43,063 nucleotides of DNA from assembly GCA_029252195.1 (NCBI GenBank), contig JAQXBV010000132.1, positions 1 through 43,063 on the forward strand. Reading direction: 5' to 3'. Positions 1 to 9,170 of this stretch are shown here, piece by piece (position 1 is the stretch's first letter; each line of letters begins with the position of its first letter). This stretch comes from Yoonia sp. GTDB taxonomy: Bacteria; Pseudomonadota; Alphaproteobacteria; Rhodobacterales; Rhodobacteraceae. Position numbers and translations under genes: made by a program. The notes beneath the pieces are model-generated. The model ran no database searches. It was not told the origin of the DNA and saw only the letters and a program-made list of their open reading frames with translations.

Positions 1-55
1 TCAGCGCGATACGCACCGCATCCTTGCGGAATTCGTTCGTCCGTTTCAGTCCCAT
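1..55 (-). CDS. IS3-family transposase OrfA, N-terminal fragment (runs off the window)
   Basis: The ATG at 55 is preceded by a good ribosome binding site (AAAGGAGACTGACT). Eighteen codons are visible, starting MGLKRTNEFRKDAVRIAL. This is the typical beginning of IS3/IS911-type OrfA proteins, small helix-turn-helix proteins that bind the IS ends and are fused to OrfB by programmed frameshifting. The gene continues beyond position 1, so its completeness cannot be judged. The family call rests on the short but characteristic N-terminus. Confidence 0.75.
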   Translation of the reverse strand, partial: MGLKRTNEFRKDAVRIAL

Positions 56-118
56 AGTCAGTCTCCTTTGTTGCAGTAAATGCTATCAAAGGAGCGGCAT
101 CAAACCGCGACAGGTCCA
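1..118 (-). mobile_element. Left-edge fragment of an IS3-family insertion sequence
   Basis: The leftmost bases hold the start of a leftward transposase gene and its upstream terminal region. The probable IS end is at about 118: read leftward it begins TGGACCTGTCGCGG, and IS3-type ends usually start with TG. To its right the sequence at once becomes glycosyltransferase coding sequence with no start codon, so the element probably inserted into that gene. The other end and any target duplication lie outside the window, so the boundary is inferred. Confidence 0.6.
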
Positions 119-759
119 ATTTGCGCTTTCAAGAACACGCCCGCGCCCATACCGAAGCCCCTGAAAAAGTCCTTCCGTTTTTGCGGCAAAGACGTCGCTG
201 GACTTTGGGGATGCTGCAAACTTCGTTCAAGCATTGGCGAGCGATCCCGGAAGGGCGGGCAATCGGTCTGGTGTCGATTTTGGACGCGATCTGGTTCAGC
301 TTGCTGACCCGTATTCTGTCGCCTTTGGTGGATTTCTTGTTGATCGTCATCCTGATCAAATTGGTGGTGGGCTATAGCCTGCATGGGTCAGCCAGCCTCA
401 ACGGGTTTCCGATACCGGTGATCATCAGCTACTTTGTGCTGGCCGCCATTGACGTGAGCAACACGCTTGCTGCGTTTTGGTTCGAAAAGAAGTTCGACCT
501 GAAATTGCTGCTACTCACGCCCGCATTGCGGTTCGGGTATCGCCAACTGATTTACATTTCCTCACTTCAAGCCATGCGCGACGCCATCACGGGCCGGATG
601 CCCGGCTGGCAAAAGCTGCAACGCTCTGCCGCACGGCTTAATTCGAAAATCGAGCTTCTGGTCCCCGGTCTCGATCAGACTGGTTCGGATCCCAAGGAGG
701 CGCCAAGCGACACCAAGGATCTTTCGCGAAGGTTGGCTAAAACCCTTGAAGGCGGATGA
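119..759 (+). pseudogene. Family 2 glycosyltransferase, C-terminal remnant cut by the IS
   Basis: About 212 codons are open with no credible start. Near the beginning lies ARAHTEAPE followed by QRRRW (about residues 23-27), the Q-x-x-RW motif of processive and membrane GT2 enzymes (cellulose, hyaluronan or poly-GlcNAc synthase-like). Hydrophobic stretches follow (for example ILSPLVDFLLIVILIKLVV), as expected for the C-terminal membrane segments. The catalytic GT-A part with the DxD motifs is absent because the IS lies directly upstream. The product would have moved sugar from a nucleotide sugar onto an exported polysaccharide or lipid; the substrate cannot be told. The remaining frame is intact, which suggests a recent disruption. 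Confidence 0.75.
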
Positions 760-821
760 AGTAATTCCCATAAAACACTGGATTACAGACCACAATGGTG
801 CAGGAAACAATAACCTTGGCG

Positions 822-1853
822 TTATTTATAGCGCGGCCAAGTATCCGCCAGGCGGTAGCCAGCCGGCCACGGACCCGTCGGGTCGAGCATATGCTGGTGC
901 GTACCCGTGATCCAACCCCGTCCGCTGATTTGTGGCCGGATCGCAGCCTTGTCTCCGACTGTGGTTTCACCCAAGATTTTGCCTTGACACTCGGACCCGA
1001 TGATCGAGACGCCTGTCAGGCTTTCGCCAACGGTCATGTCGCCCTTTGCATGAAGCACCGCCATGCGGGCCGAAACGGCCGTTCCCGTGGGTGAGCGGTC
1101 CAGCTTTCCCGGCTGAATGGACACCACAGATTTGGCGCGCAGCCCGTCGGCCTCCCGCGTCAGTGGCCCTGCAAATAGGCAAAACGAATGGTGCTGCCAA
1201 TCGGGTTGCAGCGGATGGGAGAACACCAGTTGCTCATTCGCCGCGTTGGTCAATTCGACGCCAAGTTCCGCCAGCGATTGCGCCTCGCTCACATGAAGAT
1301 CCAAGCCGAGGGACGCAGGATCAATGATCACAAAACTGTCGCCACCAAAGGCCGTGTCCACGTTCACCGTGGCGAGGCCTTCAACCTCTAATGCCACCCC
1401 CATCAGGCCAGCAAATGAGGGCAGATTCTCAACCTCAATCCGCTCGGCTTTGCCGTTTGCACAATGGGCGCGGACCCGCACAAGCCCGCCTGTCGCCTCA
1501 AGTACCATATCGGTGCTCGGCTCTTGCATCGGGATGATGCCAGAGTCGAGCAAGACCGTCGCCACGCAGATTGAATTGGACCCCGACATCGGCGGCGTAT
1601 CCTCTGGCTCCATGATGATCCACGCCGCCTGCGCGTCTGGATGTGTGGGTGGCACCAACAAGTTCACATGGCGAAAGACACCGCCGCGCGGCTCGTTGAG
1701 CATGAAATTGCGCAGGCCCTCATCCGCGGCAATCCACTTGCGTTGTTCCCAAATGCTGTCGCCGGGTGGCGGCGCGACACCGCCAACGATCACATCCCCG
1801 ACCTCCCCCTCGGCGTGGCAAGAGACGGTATGGATGACTTTGGTGCTCCGCAT
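822..1853 (-). CDS. Proline racemase-family protein, Ser/Thr active-site variant
   Basis: This 343-residue protein has the length and fold signature of the proline racemase / 4-hydroxyproline epimerase / trans-3-hydroxyproline dehydratase family. In racemases two cysteines act as the acid/base pair, in MCGH and in DRSPCGT. Here the positions read MSGSNSI (Ser90) and DRSPTGTA (Thr256), so both thiols are missing. Other conserved pieces remain ([19 protein letters not shown]). Family knowledge: Cys/Thr pairs go with dehydratase activity and Ser/Cys pairs are known, but the Ser/Thr pair leaves the reaction open. The ATG at 1853 follows a weak GAGACAGATAA site. It is divergent from the LacI-type gene. 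A role in hydroxyproline or related imino-acid metabolism is inferred only. Confidence 0.75.
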   Translation of the reverse strand: MRSTKVIHTVSCHAEGEVGDVIVGGVAPPPGDSIWEQRKWIAADEGLRNFMLNEPRGGVFRHVNLLVPPTHPDAQAAWIIMEPEDTPPMSGSNSICVATVLLDSGIIPMQEPSTDMVLEATGGLVRVRAHCANGKAERIEVENLPSFAGLMGVALEVEGLATVNVDTAFGGDSFVIIDPASLGLDLHVSEAQSLAELGVELTNAANEQLVFSHPLQPDWQHHSFCLFAGPLTREADGLRAKSVVSIQPGKLDRSPTGTAVSARMAVLHAKGDMTVGESLTGVSIIGSECQGKILGETTVGDKAAIRPQISGRGWITGTHQHMLDPTGPWPAGYRLADTWPRYK

Positions 1854-2024
1854 TTATCTGTCTCACTTGTTGGCATTGATCATGTTACGCACGACTATTC
1901 CGCGCTTGGGACACTGACGCAAGCGCGTGCCTATTGTCACCGCTGTTCACATATCGCATTTTTGATGCGAGCACCCGCGGGTTCCGGTAGACATAGGGCG
2001 ATCGAGAACAGTTAGGGCCAGAAA

Positions 2025-3026
2025 TTGACGATACCGACCCTCAAAGATGTGGCTGCGCGCGCGGGCGTTTCTCGATCCGCTGTCTCGCGTACATTTACCG
2101 ATGGTGCATCGGTTTCGCCCAAAATGCGCAAGAAGGTTGAGCAAGCGGCAGCCGAGCTGGGATATAGCCCCAATTTTCTGGCCAGAAGCCTGACCACGCG
2201 TCGCACAAAGCTGATTGGTCTCGTCTCCAATAACTTTCACAACCCGATTTTTCTTGAGGTTTTTGATCTTTTCACGCGCGGATTGCAGGATCGCGGGCTG
2301 CGACCACTGTTGGTGAATTTGAGCGACGAGACCGACCCCGAACACTCTGTGCAGATGCTCACACAATATTCTGTGGATGGGGTGATCGTTGCCTCGTCAA
2401 CTTTGCCCCCCGCCTTTTCCAAAGCTTTCCGCGATAAAAACATCCCCGTGGTCAATACCTTTGGCCGCTATGCCAGCGCCCCCGACGTGCATATTGTCGG
2501 CATCGACAATGTCGCCGCAGGGCGCACGGCGGCCCGTGAACTGGTGGCGCGCGGCTATCGTCGGGTTGCGTTTTTAGGTGGGCCGCGTTCTGCGACCTCG
2601 ACCCAAGACCGCTTTGAAGGATTCCGTGACGAGATCGCACTGCATCCAGACATGACCATGACGTCGTCTTACGCGCAGGCCTATTCGTTTGAGGCGGGCC
2701 GTGCTGAAATGCAGCGCTTGCTGACCCAAGCGCCTGCCGAAGCCTATTTCTGCGGGGACGATGTGCTGTCGATTGGCGTGTTGAGCGCGATCAGGGACGC
2801 AGGGCTGAACGTGCCGCAAGATATTGGTGTGATTGGATTAAATGACATGGAGATGGCGCGCTGGGAGAGTATCGCCCTGACGACAATTCACCAGCCGATC
2901 AAGCAGATCATCGATGCCTCGGTCGCCTTGATGGTTGCGATGCTCGATGATCCAGACCGCCAGCCAGAGGCACGTCTGTTCCCCTGCCATGTGGTCGAGC
3001 GCGGGACATTACGCCCGCGCCCGTAA
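2025..3026 (+). CDS. LacI-family transcriptional regulator of the inositol cluster
   Basis: A 333-residue protein with an N-terminal LacI helix-turn-helix (TLKDVAARAGVSRSAVSRTF, about residues 5-24), a hinge helix region ending near NFLARSL, and a periplasmic-binding-protein-like effector domain to the end (SNNFHNPIF, DGVIVASS, GIDNVAAGR, GLNDMEMARW). The start is a TTG: an in-frame stop just upstream rules out a longer form and the next codons fit the family beginning exactly. It faces the leftward dehydrogenase gene tail to tail, 3 bp apart. The perfect 18-bp palindrome at 6239-6256 between the divergent iol groups is the likely operator. An inositol-derived inducer is inferred from the neighbours. 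Confidence 0.9.
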   Translation: MTIPTLKDVAARAGVSRSAVSRTFTDGASVSPKMRKKVEQAAAELGYSPNFLARSLTTRRTKLIGLVSNNFHNPIFLEVFDLFTRGLQDRGLRPLLVNLSDETDPEHSVQMLTQYSVDGVIVASSTLPPAFSKAFRDKNIPVVNTFGRYASAPDVHIVGIDNVAAGRTAARELVARGYRRVAFLGGPRSATSTQDRFEGFRDEIALHPDMTMTSSYAQAYSFEAGRAEMQRLLTQAPAEAYFCGDDVLSIGVLSAIRDAGLNVPQDIGVIGLNDMEMARWESIALTTIHQPIKQIIDASVALMVAMLDDPDRQPEARLFPCHVVERGTLRPRP

Positions 3027-3029
3027 GCC

Positions 3030-4163
3030 TTATTTGAAGATGCTTGGCCGCGCGTCCATCCACGCACCCTGTGCTTTGGCAGAGGCCACCGCCGTATGCA
3101 CTGCCGCCATGGACCGCACCCCGTCAGAGGCCGTGGGCAGGCCGTCGCGGGTCTCGCCCGCAATCGCATCCGCCAGATCGCAGTAGATGTTTGCCACCGC
3201 GAGCGGGAAGCCCTCAGGGTGTGCAATCGCTACGCGCGACAGGCGCTGCGCATCAGCGTGCAAACCGCCCTCGCCCTTCTCGATGATCTGCGTGCGCCCG
3301 CCAACTGGGGTATAGATCAACTGGTTGGGCTGCTCGGAGGCCCAGCGGAATCCGCCTGTTTCGCCAAAGACTTGGATGTCAAACCCGTGTTGGCGACCGA
3401 TGGCGACAGACGACGTCCAAAGCCGCCCGACGGTGCCGCCCGACATGCGGAAATTGACCATTGCGTCGTCTTCCAGAACGCGGCTCGGGATCGTGGAGGC
3501 GAAGTCGGCAGAGAGCGTTTCAACCTGATCGTCACAGATAAAGCTCGCCATATGCAGCGCGTGGATACCGCAGTCGGCAAATTGCCCTGACACGCCCGCC
3601 ATCGCCGGATCATAGCGCCAACGCACCCGCGGATTGTCTGCGTCGGTGGCGTCGCCGTGGTGACCGTGGCTGAAGTTTGTGACCACAAGGCGCGGCTTGC
3701 CTATCTCGCCTGCGCGGACCATCGCGCGGGCTTGGCGCACCATCGGATAGGCCGAATAGCAGTAGTTGACGGCACATATTTTGCCTGTCTTTTCAACAAC
3801 TTTGACGATCTCCTCGCCCTCTTCGACGGTCATCGTCATCGGCTTTTCGCATAACACGTTGAAGCCCGCTTCAAGGAAGGATTTGGTGATTTCAAAGTGC
3901 GTCGCGTTGGGTGTAGCCACGGTCACAAGGTCCACGCGATCGCGGCGCGCCTTCTCGCCTGCCAGCATTTCCTGCCAGTCGCCATAAGCACGGTCTGCCG
4001 CGATTCCGAGGCGCCCAGCATATGCGCGCCCCTCGTCCGCACGGTGATCAAGCGCCCCTGCGACAAATTCGAAGCGTGCGTCTGCTTGTGCGCCAAGGCG
4101 GTGTGCGGGTCCGATCTGGCTGCCTTCACCGCCGCCAATCATGCCCCATTTTAGTTTGGTCAT
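3030..4163 (-). CDS. Gfo/Idh/MocA-family oxidoreductase
   Basis: A 377-residue NAD(P)-dependent dehydrogenase of the Gfo/Idh/MocA family. The N-terminal Rossmann motif is GMIGGGEGSQIG (residues 7-18) and the family signature CEKPMT with its catalytic lysine is near residue 115. The C-terminal domain (ADCGIHALHMA) carries the substrate-binding part. It is last in the leftward group after the IolE/MocC-like gene, with a 40-bp gap. In this setting it probably oxidises an inositol isomer or a related keto-inositol. Family members also act on other sugars and cyclitols, so the exact substrate is not assigned. Confidence 0.85.
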   Translation of the reverse strand: MTKLKWGMIGGGEGSQIGPAHRLGAQADARFEFVAGALDHRADEGRAYAGRLGIAADRAYGDWQEMLAGEKARRDRVDLVTVATPNATHFEITKSFLEAGFNVLCEKPMTMTVEEGEEIVKVVEKTGKICAVNYCYSAYPMVRQARAMVRAGEIGKPRLVVTNFSHGHHGDATDADNPRVRWRYDPAMAGVSGQFADCGIHALHMASFICDDQVETLSADFASTIPSRVLEDDAMVNFRMSGGTVGRLWTSSVAIGRQHGFDIQVFGETGGFRWASEQPNQLIYTPVGGRTQIIEKGEGGLHADAQRLSRVAIAHPEGFPLAVANIYCDLADAIAGETRDGLPTASDGVRSMAAVHTAVASAKAQGAWMDARPSIFK

Positions 4164-4203
4164 TGTGGTTTCACTTTCCTAAAAAGCGGTGCGCACCGCA
4201 AAC

Positions 4204-5094
4204 TTAAAATCCGATGGACTGCAGATACTCGCGGTTCGCGCGCGCATCTTCCAGCGGTGTGCCGGGCATAGATGGGTCACAGTCCTGCTCGACAGTGCAC
4301 CAGCCCTCGAAGTTATTATCGAGAAGAACTTGGCGCACGGCAGGAAAATCGACGTCGCCTTGGCCCAAGTTGCAGAAGATACCCTGCCCGCAGGCCTTGT
4401 AGAAATCGGTGCGATTCTCGACCACATCGGCCTTCACCACAGGGTTGATATCTTTGAAGTGCATATAGCTGATACGGTCTATGTGCTTTTTCATGAAAGC
4501 AACAGGATCGAAGCCCGCATAGGAATGGTGACCTGTGTCAAAACAGATTTTCAGAATGTTTTCGTCGACCTCGTTCAAAAGCCGCTCCAGCTCGGGTTCA
4601 AAGTCCATGAAGCCCGCCGCATGGGCATGAATGCCCACGGTCAGCCCGTATTCCTCGGTGCCCATTTTGGCGATGGTCGCGAGGCGGTCACGGAAGGCAG
4701 TCCACTCGGCCTTGTCCATCTGCTCGGCCTCGGATGCGCGGCCAGCGGTGGGCGCGCGACGTGGTGAAATGCTGTCGATGAGGACAAGGTGCTGCGCGCC
4801 GTGGGCCACAAGCGCCTTGCAGGTCCGCACGGAGGCGTCCATCACGTCGTCCCATTTCGCCGCATCATGGAAGGCGCGGAAAACCACGCCGCCGATGATC
4901 TCGAGGTCACGCGCGGCCAAGGCGGGTGCCAGAACCGCAGGGTCTTCTGGCATGTAGCCGATGGGGCCAAGTTCGATGCCCTTATAGCCCGCCCGACTGC
5001 ATTGATCGAGCACGGAGGTCCATGCCGGATAGGACGGATCGCTCGCGAACTCGATACCCCAAGAGCAAGGGGCGTTACCGATTTTGATTATCAT
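4204..5094 (-). CDS. IolE/MocC-like TIM-barrel protein, probable inosose dehydratase or isomerase
   Basis: A 296-residue sugar phosphate isomerase/epimerase-type TIM barrel. The start MIIKIGNAPCSWGIEFA matches the IolE/MocC pattern. Later strands carry GIELGPIGY, GIHAHAAG, CFDTGHHSYAG and YMHFKDI, with His, Asp and Glu residues placed as metal ligands. The ATG at 5094 is preferred over an in-frame start 45 bp upstream because AAAGGCAAC precedes it and the family begins there. It sits 20 bp behind the first dehydrogenase. IolE removes water from 2-keto-myo-inositol to give the diketone that IolD opens; that role here is inferred from the cluster. The protein could instead be an inosose isomerase. 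Confidence 0.75.
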   Translation of the reverse strand: MIIKIGNAPCSWGIEFASDPSYPAWTSVLDQCSRAGYKGIELGPIGYMPEDPAVLAPALAARDLEIIGGVVFRAFHDAAKWDDVMDASVRTCKALVAHGAQHLVLIDSISPRRAPTAGRASEAEQMDKAEWTAFRDRLATIAKMGTEEYGLTVGIHAHAAGFMDFEPELERLLNEVDENILKICFDTGHHSYAGFDPVAFMKKHIDRISYMHFKDINPVVKADVVENRTDFYKACGQGIFCNLGQGDVDFPAVRQVLLDNNFEGWCTVEQDCDPSMPGTPLEDARANREYLQSIGF

Positions 5095-5114
5095 GATGTT
5101 GCCTTTCGCAAAGT

Positions 5115-6212
5115 CTAAATGCTGGCCACGTCGATCCACGCCTTGTTGCGTGAAGAGGCGAGCGCGGCGGCGACAATTTGGTTGACCGCCATGCCATCCG
5201 CAAAGGTTGGCCAGACGGGGGTGCTGATTTCAATCGCGCGTAAGAAATCCCGCGCCTCGATGATAATCTGGTCCTGATAGCCTGTGCCATGTCCGGGGCC
5301 TTGGCAAAATGGCTCGTAATCGGGATGCGCAGGGCCCGTCAATATCTTGCGAAAACCGCGCGTGGCCTCGGGCTCGTCGGCCGTATAAAGCCAGATCGCA
5401 TTCTGGTCTTCTTGATCAAACCGGATCGCACCCTTGGTCCCCGTCACCTCATAGGCGTAGCCCATTTTGCGCCCGTGGCTGACGCGACTGAAATACATCT
5501 GTCCCATCGCGCCATTTGCAAAACGGCACATCATTTGGGCGTGGTCGTCGTTGGTCACGGTGCCGTTAGGGCGTGATTTGTGCACGGTTTCGACCTCGGC
5601 GATCAGCCGATCAATCGGGCCGATCAGCGCCAAAGCTGCGTTGATCATATGGGGTGCCAGATCGCCCATTGTGCCATTCGCGTCGCCAGTCGTGCGCCAG
5701 TTGGCGGGCATGGACGGGTCCGCGAGAAAATCTTCGGTATGTTCGCCACGGAACCATGTAATATCCCCAATGACGCCGTCGGCAATCAGCTTGCGGGCAA
5801 ACTGGCTGGCGGGTGTACGGATATAGTTGAAGCCCGTCATGCTGATCTGACCTGTCGCGGCCTTGACCATAGCGCGGCTATCGTCGAGCGATGCGCCAAG
5901 GGGCTTTTCGCAAAACACGGGTTTGTTGAGCTTGAACGCGGCCTCGGCAATGGCGCGGTGGGTTTCTTGTGGGGACGCGATCACGATGGCCTCGACGGCG
6001 GGATCATTGACCAGCACTTCCCAGCTGTCGGTCGCGCGGGCAAAGCCGTAAGCGGCGCGGTATTTCTCGGCAGAGACAGGGTTCGTCGCACAGACCATCT
6101 CCAGATGCGGGCGCAATGCGGTGTTGAACACAGCCCCCACTGCCGACATCGCTACCGCATGCGCCTTGCCCATATAGCCGCCGCCGACAATGCCTATTCC
6201 AATTTTTCTCAT
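5115..6212 (-). CDS. Gfo/Idh/MocA-family oxidoreductase, inositol dehydrogenase-like
   Basis: A 365-residue protein with an N-terminal nucleotide-binding motif (GIGIVGGGYMGKAH, residues 5-18), the EKP signature (FCEKPLGAS, about residues 98-106) and a C-terminal substrate domain with DLAPHMINAAL. The start MRKIGIG at 6212 has an AGGGAATTC site upstream; a longer in-frame extension to 6368 would cross the operator and lacks family similarity. It is the first gene of the leftward group and is divergent from iolD across the probable LacI operator. It most likely carries out NAD-dependent oxidation of myo-, scyllo- or chiro-inositol. Which of the two paralogous dehydrogenases is the true IolG cannot be decided. 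Confidence 0.85.
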   Translation of the reverse strand: MRKIGIGIVGGGYMGKAHAVAMSAVGAVFNTALRPHLEMVCATNPVSAEKYRAAYGFARATDSWEVLVNDPAVEAIVIASPQETHRAIAEAAFKLNKPVFCEKPLGASLDDSRAMVKAATGQISMTGFNYIRTPASQFARKLIADGVIGDITWFRGEHTEDFLADPSMPANWRTTGDANGTMGDLAPHMINAALALIGPIDRLIAEVETVHKSRPNGTVTNDDHAQMMCRFANGAMGQMYFSRVSHGRKMGYAYEVTGTKGAIRFDQEDQNAIWLYTADEPEATRGFRKILTGPAHPDYEPFCQGPGHGTGYQDQIIIEARDFLRAIEISTPVWPTFADGMAVNQIVAAALASSRNKAWIDVASI

Positions 6213-6238
6213 GCTGAATTCCCTGCCCCTAATTCCGC

Positions 6239-6256
6239 TTTGCAACCGGTTGCAAA
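6239..6256. promoter_or_regulatory. Probable LacI-family operator between the divergent iol groups
   Basis: TTTGCAACCGGTTGCAAA is an 18-bp perfect palindrome with a central CpG, the usual look of LacI-family operators. It lies 27 bp before the leftward dehydrogenase start and about 72 bp before iolD, so one bound repressor could shut both groups. No second copy was seen near the regulator gene itself. Binding is inferred from symmetry and position. Confidence 0.75.
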
Positions 6257-6327
6257 ATAAGTATCCTGAGATTCGAAACCGCGCAAGCCGCAATCGAGCG
6301 CAGCCAATTCTTGAAAAGAGAAAACCG

Positions 6328-8190
6328 ATGACTGATCGCACCATGACATTGACCACAGCGCAAGCCATAATTTCCTATTTGAACAATCAGTTTATTGAGA
6401 TCGATGGCGTTGAGATGCGCATTTTCGGCGGTGGTTTCGGGATATTCGGGCACGGCAATGTCACCTGTCTTGGCGAGGCGCTTTATGATGTGCGCGACAC
6501 CTTGCCACTGTATCGCGGTCAAAACGAGCAGAGCATGGGCTTTGCCGCCGCCGCCTATACCAAGCAGTGGTTGCGCCAGCGGATGATGTTCTGCACCGCA
6601 AGTGCGGGGCCGGGCACGGCGAACCTTTTGACCAGCGCGGCGCTTGCCCATGCCAACCGCCTGCCGATGCTTTTGCTGTGTGGCGATGCTTACCTCACCC
6701 GCCTGCCCGACCCCGTGTTGCAACAACTCGAACATTACGGCAACCCGACCCTTGGCGTGAATGATGCCTTCAAAGCCGTCAGCCGTTTCTGGGACCGGAT
6801 CACCCATCCCGCGCAGGTCTTGCAATCGCTGCCTGCGGCGCTTGCGACGATGCTGGACCCTGCCGATTGCGGCCCTGCATTTATCGGCTTGCCCCAAGAC
6901 GTGCAGGGCTGGACCTATGAATATCCCGCCAGCTTCTTCGAGAAGCGCGTGCACCGTATCCGCAGACAATCTCCTGACATGGCCGAAATTGCGGATGCGG
7001 TGGCGTTGCTGTCAAACGCCAAGCGCCCCGTGATCATTGCAGGCGGGGGCGTGCAGTATTCCGGCGCGGTTGCAGAGCTAACCGCCTTTGCTGAGACCCA
7101 TCATATCCCTGTTGTCGAAACCATCGCAGGCCGTGCAAATATGTTGCAAGACCACCCGTTTAATATCGGCCCAGTGGGCGTGACGGGCTCTGACAGCGCC
7201 AATGCGATTGCTGAAAAGGCGGATGTCATTCTGGCCGTCGGGACGCGCTTGCAGGATTTCACCACCGGCTCTTGGACGGCATTTGCCAAAGACGCCAAGA
7301 TCATCGGTCTTAACGTCGCGCGCCACGATGCGGTGAAGCATTTGTCGATGCCAATCGTGGGGGATGCAAAGCTGGCATTGGCCGCGCTGAACGCGCTGGG
7401 CGACTACAAGGCCCCCGCGACTTGGGTTGATTTCGCAAAGGCCGAGCGGGCCACATGGGTCGCTTATACGGACAAGATAACTACCCCGTCGAACGGGCCA
7501 AACTCCTACGCGCAGGCCATTCGAGTGATCAATGATCTGTGCGATCCGCGCGACCGCGTTGTGGCCGCGGCTGGTGGCCTGCCTGCCGAAGTGACCGCCC
7601 ATTGGCAGACCAAAGATATCGGCACAGTGGACGTGGAATTCGGGTTCTCCTGCATGGGTTACGAGATCGCGGGCGGCTGGGGTGCGAGGATTGCGCAACA
7701 TGAGCGCGAGCCTGACAACGACACGATCGTCTTAACGGGCGACGGCTCTTATCTGTTGATGAACTCAGATATTTATTCGTCGGTGCTGACGGGGCGCAAG
7801 CTGATCATCTGTGTGCTTGATAACGGTGGTTTTGCAGTCATTAACAAGCTGCAAAACAACACTGGCAACGAAAGCTTCAACAACCTGATCGCGGATTGCC
7901 CGACGGTCCCTGCCCCCTTTGCCGTTGATTTCGAGGCGCACGCCGCATCGATGGGCGCCAATGCTGAGACGGTCGCCAACCCAATGGAACTGGGCGAGGC
8001 GTTCAAGCGGGCGAAAGCAGCCGACAAGACATCGGTAATTGTCATGAAGGTCGACGCCTATGAGGGCTGGACGACACAAGGTCACGCATGGTGGGAGGTC
8101 GGCACGCCGCATGTTACCGAGCACGCTAAGGTCGCGGAAAAACACGCCGAAATCGAGGCGAGCCGCACTAAGCAGCGAAAGGGCGTGTGA
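6328..8190 (+). CDS. iolD: 3D-(3,5/4)-trihydroxycyclohexane-1,2-dione acylhydrolase IolD
   Basis: A 620-residue thiamine-diphosphate enzyme that opens the inositol-derived diketone ring to 5-deoxyglucuronate. The ThDP-activating glutamate is in YRGQNEQSMGFAA (Glu67). The ThDP/Mg motif GDGSYLLMNSDIY starts at about residue 471, followed by LDNGGFAVINKLQ, a typical IolD stretch. The length matches the family. The ATG at 6328 gives the family N-terminus (MTLTTAQAIISYL nearby) and has an AAAAGAG site; the upstream in-frame extension overlaps the operator. It is the first gene of the rightward operon and its stop overlaps the iolC start. Confidence 0.93.
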   Translation: MTDRTMTLTTAQAIISYLNNQFIEIDGVEMRIFGGGFGIFGHGNVTCLGEALYDVRDTLPLYRGQNEQSMGFAAAAYTKQWLRQRMMFCTASAGPGTANLLTSAALAHANRLPMLLLCGDAYLTRLPDPVLQQLEHYGNPTLGVNDAFKAVSRFWDRITHPAQVLQSLPAALATMLDPADCGPAFIGLPQDVQGWTYEYPASFFEKRVHRIRRQSPDMAEIADAVALLSNAKRPVIIAGGGVQYSGAVAELTAFAETHHIPVVETIAGRANMLQDHPFNIGPVGVTGSDSANAIAEKADVILAVGTRLQDFTTGSWTAFAKDAKIIGLNVARHDAVKHLSMPIVGDAKLALAALNALGDYKAPATWVDFAKAERATWVAYTDKITTPSNGPNSYAQAIRVINDLCDPRDRVVAAAGGLPAEVTAHWQTKDIGTVDVEFGFSCMGYEIAGGWGARIAQHEREPDNDTIVLTGDGSYLLMNSDIYSSVLTGRKLIICVLDNGGFAVINKLQNNTGNESFNNLIADCPTVPAPFAVDFEAHAASMGANAETVANPMELGEAFKRAKAADKTSVIVMKVDAYEGWTTQGHAWWEVGTPHVTEHAKVAEKHAEIEASRTKQRKGV

Positions 8191-9161
8191 TGGACGGTAT
8201 AAAGGCCAACAATTTTGTCGTCGTCGGGCGCGTAGGCATGGACTTGTTTCCTGCGGTGGGCGTGGCAGTCGAAGACGCCGACAGCATGACCGCCGACATG
8301 GGCGGATCATCGGCCAATATCGCGGCAGGGATTGTGAAGCTCGGCGGAAAAGCCGCGCTTGTGACTTGCGTGTCTGACGACGCCATAGGCCAGTTTTGCC
8401 GCAATAAGCTCGCGCACTACGGGGTTGATGCGACTTATGTAAAGTCGGTGGGCGGAGAGGCACGAAACTCTCTGGCCCTTTATGAAAGCCGCGTTCAAGG
8501 CCACCAATCGGTGATTTATCGCAATGGGGCTGCCGATTTTGCGATGACCACCGCAGACGTCGAGGCGGTAGATTATGCCCGCTTTGGCGCGTTGGTGACG
8601 GCGGGCACGGTGTTTGCTTCCGAGCCGTCGCGCAGTGCCGCGTTTCGCGCGTTTGAACTGGCCCGCGCGGCGGGTCTGCCGATCATTTTCGACGTGGATT
8701 ACCGCCCCTATTCTTGGCCTTCTGCGCAAGTCGCCGAAGAGGTACTGTCCAAGGCAGGTGCCATGTCCGATGTGATTGTCGGCAACGACGACGAATTCGG
8801 GTTTATGGCCGGGGCTAAGGACAAGGGTCTTGAAATGGCGCGGGCGTTGGCCGCCACATCGGCCAAGATCGTTGTCTATAAAATGGGCGAGCATGGCGCG
8901 ATTACTTTTGCCGACGGCGAAGAAATCCGCACGGGGATTTATGAGGTCAGAGCACTCAAGCCCACGGGCGCTGGTGATAGCTTTATGGCGGGCTTGCTCA
9001 CTTCGCTTGCCGACGGGCATGATCTGAAAACTGCCGTGCTGCGCGGCTCTGCATGTGCGGCGATTGTCGTGGCGAAACCGGGTTGTGCGCCCGCGATGCC
9101 CTACCCTGCTGATCTTGACAAATTTCTGGCCGCTCACGCTAGCCCCACAGACGTAACTTAA
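8190..9161 (+). CDS. iolC: 5-dehydro-2-deoxygluconokinase IolC
   Basis: A 323-residue PfkB/ribokinase-family kinase. The substrate motif GGSSANIAAGIVKLGG lies near residue 38 and the catalytic signature PTGAGDSFMAG includes base Asp263. It phosphorylates 5-dehydro-2-deoxygluconate, giving the substrate of the IolJ-type aldolase encoded two genes downstream. The ATG at 8190 shares its A with the iolD stop (TGATG), so translation is probably coupled; a GTG one codon earlier is also possible. Ordinary sugar kinases have the same fold, but the IolD/IolB/IolJ neighbours make IolC the natural call. Confidence 0.92.
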   Translation: MDGIKANNFVVVGRVGMDLFPAVGVAVEDADSMTADMGGSSANIAAGIVKLGGKAALVTCVSDDAIGQFCRNKLAHYGVDATYVKSVGGEARNSLALYESRVQGHQSVIYRNGAADFAMTTADVEAVDYARFGALVTAGTVFASEPSRSAAFRAFELARAAGLPIIFDVDYRPYSWPSAQVAEEVLSKAGAMSDVIVGNDDEFGFMAGAKDKGLEMARALAATSAKIVVYKMGEHGAITFADGEEIRTGIYEVRALKPTGAGDSFMAGLLTSLADGHDLKTAVLRGSACAAIVVAKPGCAPAMPYPADLDKFLAAHASPTDVT

Positions 9162-9170
9162 GGAAATCGC

